From assembly GCA_005883365.1 (NCBI GenBank), contig VAXA01000252.1, forward strand, positions 1 through 6,177: 6,177 nucleotides of DNA, read 5' to 3'. Numbering within the stretch: position 1 is the first letter of the stretch; every line of letters begins with the position of its first letter. The notes under the pieces are model-generated. The model worked only from the letters and a program-made list of their open reading frames with translations, was not told the origin of the DNA and did no database searches. Shown here piece after piece: positions 5,128-6,177 of this stretch. A program made the position numbers and the translations under genes. Source of the DNA: Actinomycetota bacterium. Lineage in GTDB: Bacteria > Actinomycetota > Thermoleophilia > Gaiellales > Gaiellaceae.

Positions 5128-6177
5128 ATGAAGGTCGGGATAGTCGTTCCGTACTCGTGGTCGTTCTGGGGCGGCGTCGTGGGGCACGCCGAGGCCCAGA
5201 TGCACGCGCTCGAGGCGATCGGAATCGAGGCGCGCCTCCTCATCGGGCACGACCCGCCCGGTTCCTTCAGTCGCGCTCTCCACCCGCGGGAAGGCCGGCC
5301 GGGCCCACCTCCACCCGGGGTGATCCCGCTCGGCCGGTCGGTGATCGTGCCTGGCAACGGTGCGCTCTCGAACCTCGTCCTGAGCCCCGCGACGCTGCCG
5401 CGGCTCCGGCGCACGCTGGCCCGCGAGGGCTTCGATCTGCTGCACGTGCACGAGCCGCTGGCGCCGATGCTCAGCCCGGCTGCGCTCGCACTCTGGGACG
5501 GGCCGACCGTCGCGACGTTCCACGCCGCCGGCGACTCGGCGTGGAGACCCCTCGCCGCCGGCCTGTGGGGCTTCCTCCTGAGCCGGATCGATCTGCGCAT
5601 CGCCGTCTCGGAGCAGGCCCGCCGCACCGCCGACGCGTTCGAGCCGGCGCATTACGAAGTGATCCCGAACGGCGTCGAGCTGCCGGCCGCGGTCGATCCC
5701 GCCGGCCGGCTCGACCACCTCGTCTTCGTCGGCCGGCACGAGCCGCGCAAGGGTCTGCCGGTGCTGCTTCGCGCCTGGCCGCGGCTCCGCAGCACCGGAC
5801 TTCGGCTGCGGCTGGTCGGCGCCGACCCGCTCGCCGTGCGCCTGCTGCTCACGCGGCTGCGTCTGTCGGAGGATGGGATCGACGTGCTCGGCTTCCTCGA
5901 GGACGAGAAGCTCACGGAGGAGCTCACGACGGCCAAGCTGCTCGTCGCCCCTTCGCTGGGCAACGAGAGCTTCGGCATGGTGATCACGCGCGCTCTCGCC
6001 TGTGCGACCCCGGTGGTGGCCTCGGACATCTCCGGCTACCGGGAGGTCGTGACGCCCGCGACCGGCGTCCTGACGCCGCCCGACGATGCGGACGCGCTCG
6101 CCGAGGCGATCGCGTCCGTCCTCGCCGACGAGCCCGCGCGAGCCGAGATGGGTCGCGCCGCGCGCCAGCTCGCGGAG
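5128..6177 (+). CDS. GT4-family glycosyltransferase, PimA-like, 3'-partial
   Basis: The frame is open from ATG 5128 to the right edge: 350 codons with no stop, against about 370-390 for the family, so little is missing. The N-terminal Rossmann domain starts MKVGIVVPYSW and has the acceptor-side loop FWGGV (13-17), LLHVHEPLAP (about 104-113) and TFHAAG (about 130-135). The C-terminal domain begins near residue 197 with VFVGRHEPRKG, where R203 and K208 should bind the nucleotide-sugar phosphates, and continues through FLEDEKLTEEL to the donor motif NESFGMVITRALACATPVVA. The retaining GT4 motif EX7E has its first glutamate (E280), but arginine (R288) replaces the second. The closest functional group is the phosphatidylinositol mannosyltransferase/PimA-like set, so a lipid or envelope glycan acceptor is plausible but unproven. 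It starts 10 bp after the previous stop without an obvious Shine-Dalgarno sequence, suggesting translational coupling. Confidence 0.93.
   Translation, partial: MKVGIVVPYSWSFWGGVVGHAEAQMHALEAIGIEARLLIGHDPPGSFSRALHPREGRPGPPPPGVIPLGRSVIVPGNGALSNLVLSPATLPRLRRTLAREGFDLLHVHEPLAPMLSPAALALWDGPTVATFHAAGDSAWRPLAAGLWGFLLSRIDLRIAVSEQARRTADAFEPAHYEVIPNGVELPAAVDPAGRLDHLVFVGRHEPRKGLPVLLRAWPRLRSTGLRLRLVGADPLAVRLLLTRLRLSEDGIDVLGFLEDEKLTEELTTAKLLVAPSLGNESFGMVITRALACATPVVASDISGYREVVTPATGVLTPPDDADALAEAIASVLADEPARAEMGRAARQLAE

Noticed and set aside
4740..5739. Long minus-strand open frames opposite the YdjM-like and glycosyltransferase genes
   Set aside because: They are antisense to clearly homologous genes, have low-complexity Arg/Pro/Ala-rich translations and arise from GC-rich codon use.

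Overview
This 6.2 kb window is very GC-rich. Its codons end mostly in G or C, several starts are GTG or lack a Shine-Dalgarno sequence, and its proteins (a GAF-GGDEF-EAL protein, COG4315-type secreted repeat protein, Rho-N/SAP-like basic protein and a GT4 glycosyltransferase) are common together in high-GC Actinomycetota. A Thermoleophilia-type actinobacterium, possibly an uncultured one, is my best guess. This is inference; no rRNA or marker gene is present.

Layout. 2-1396 (+) is the 3' part of a c-di-GMP signalling gene with an intact GGDEF domain and an internally deleted EAL domain. 1397-1774 has no gene. It holds copy A of a structured repeat, about 100 bp that I cannot explain, and a 26-nt perfect palindrome. 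1775-2260 (-) and 2290-2775 (+) are a divergent pair of exported 161-aa proteins with only 29 bp between their starts. 2899-3177 (+) encodes a small basic protein with a Rho-N/SAP-like tail. It converges on 3185-4127 (-), a CaCA-type cation exchanger broken by an out-of-frame deletion. 4128-4443 has no gene and holds copy B of the repeat in the opposite orientation, plus a third hairpin module. 4444-4701 (-) encodes a small acidic protein. It diverges, again across 29 bp, from 4731-5117 (+), a small membrane or YdjM-like protein. That gene is followed after 10 bp by a GT4 glycosyltransferase that runs off the right edge (5128-6177).

Main point. Copies A (1397-1616, +) and B (4222-4443, -) of a roughly 220-nt element each begin directly after a TAG stop codon of unrelated genes. 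Their last two thirds are nearly identical. Their first two hairpins differ in sequence but keep perfect pairing, with seven compensatory base-pair changes between only two copies. That points to selection on a folded RNA or DNA structure. A third hairpin module at 4183-4218 faces copy B, so B carries inverted ends. I do not recognise this element.

The other oddities are two internal coding deletions of similar size (EAL domain, exchanger), a glycosyltransferase whose second EX7E glutamate is arginine, and probable leaderless starts in the two tight divergent junctions. The genes do not form one obvious pathway. Only the 4731/5128 pair looks like an operon.
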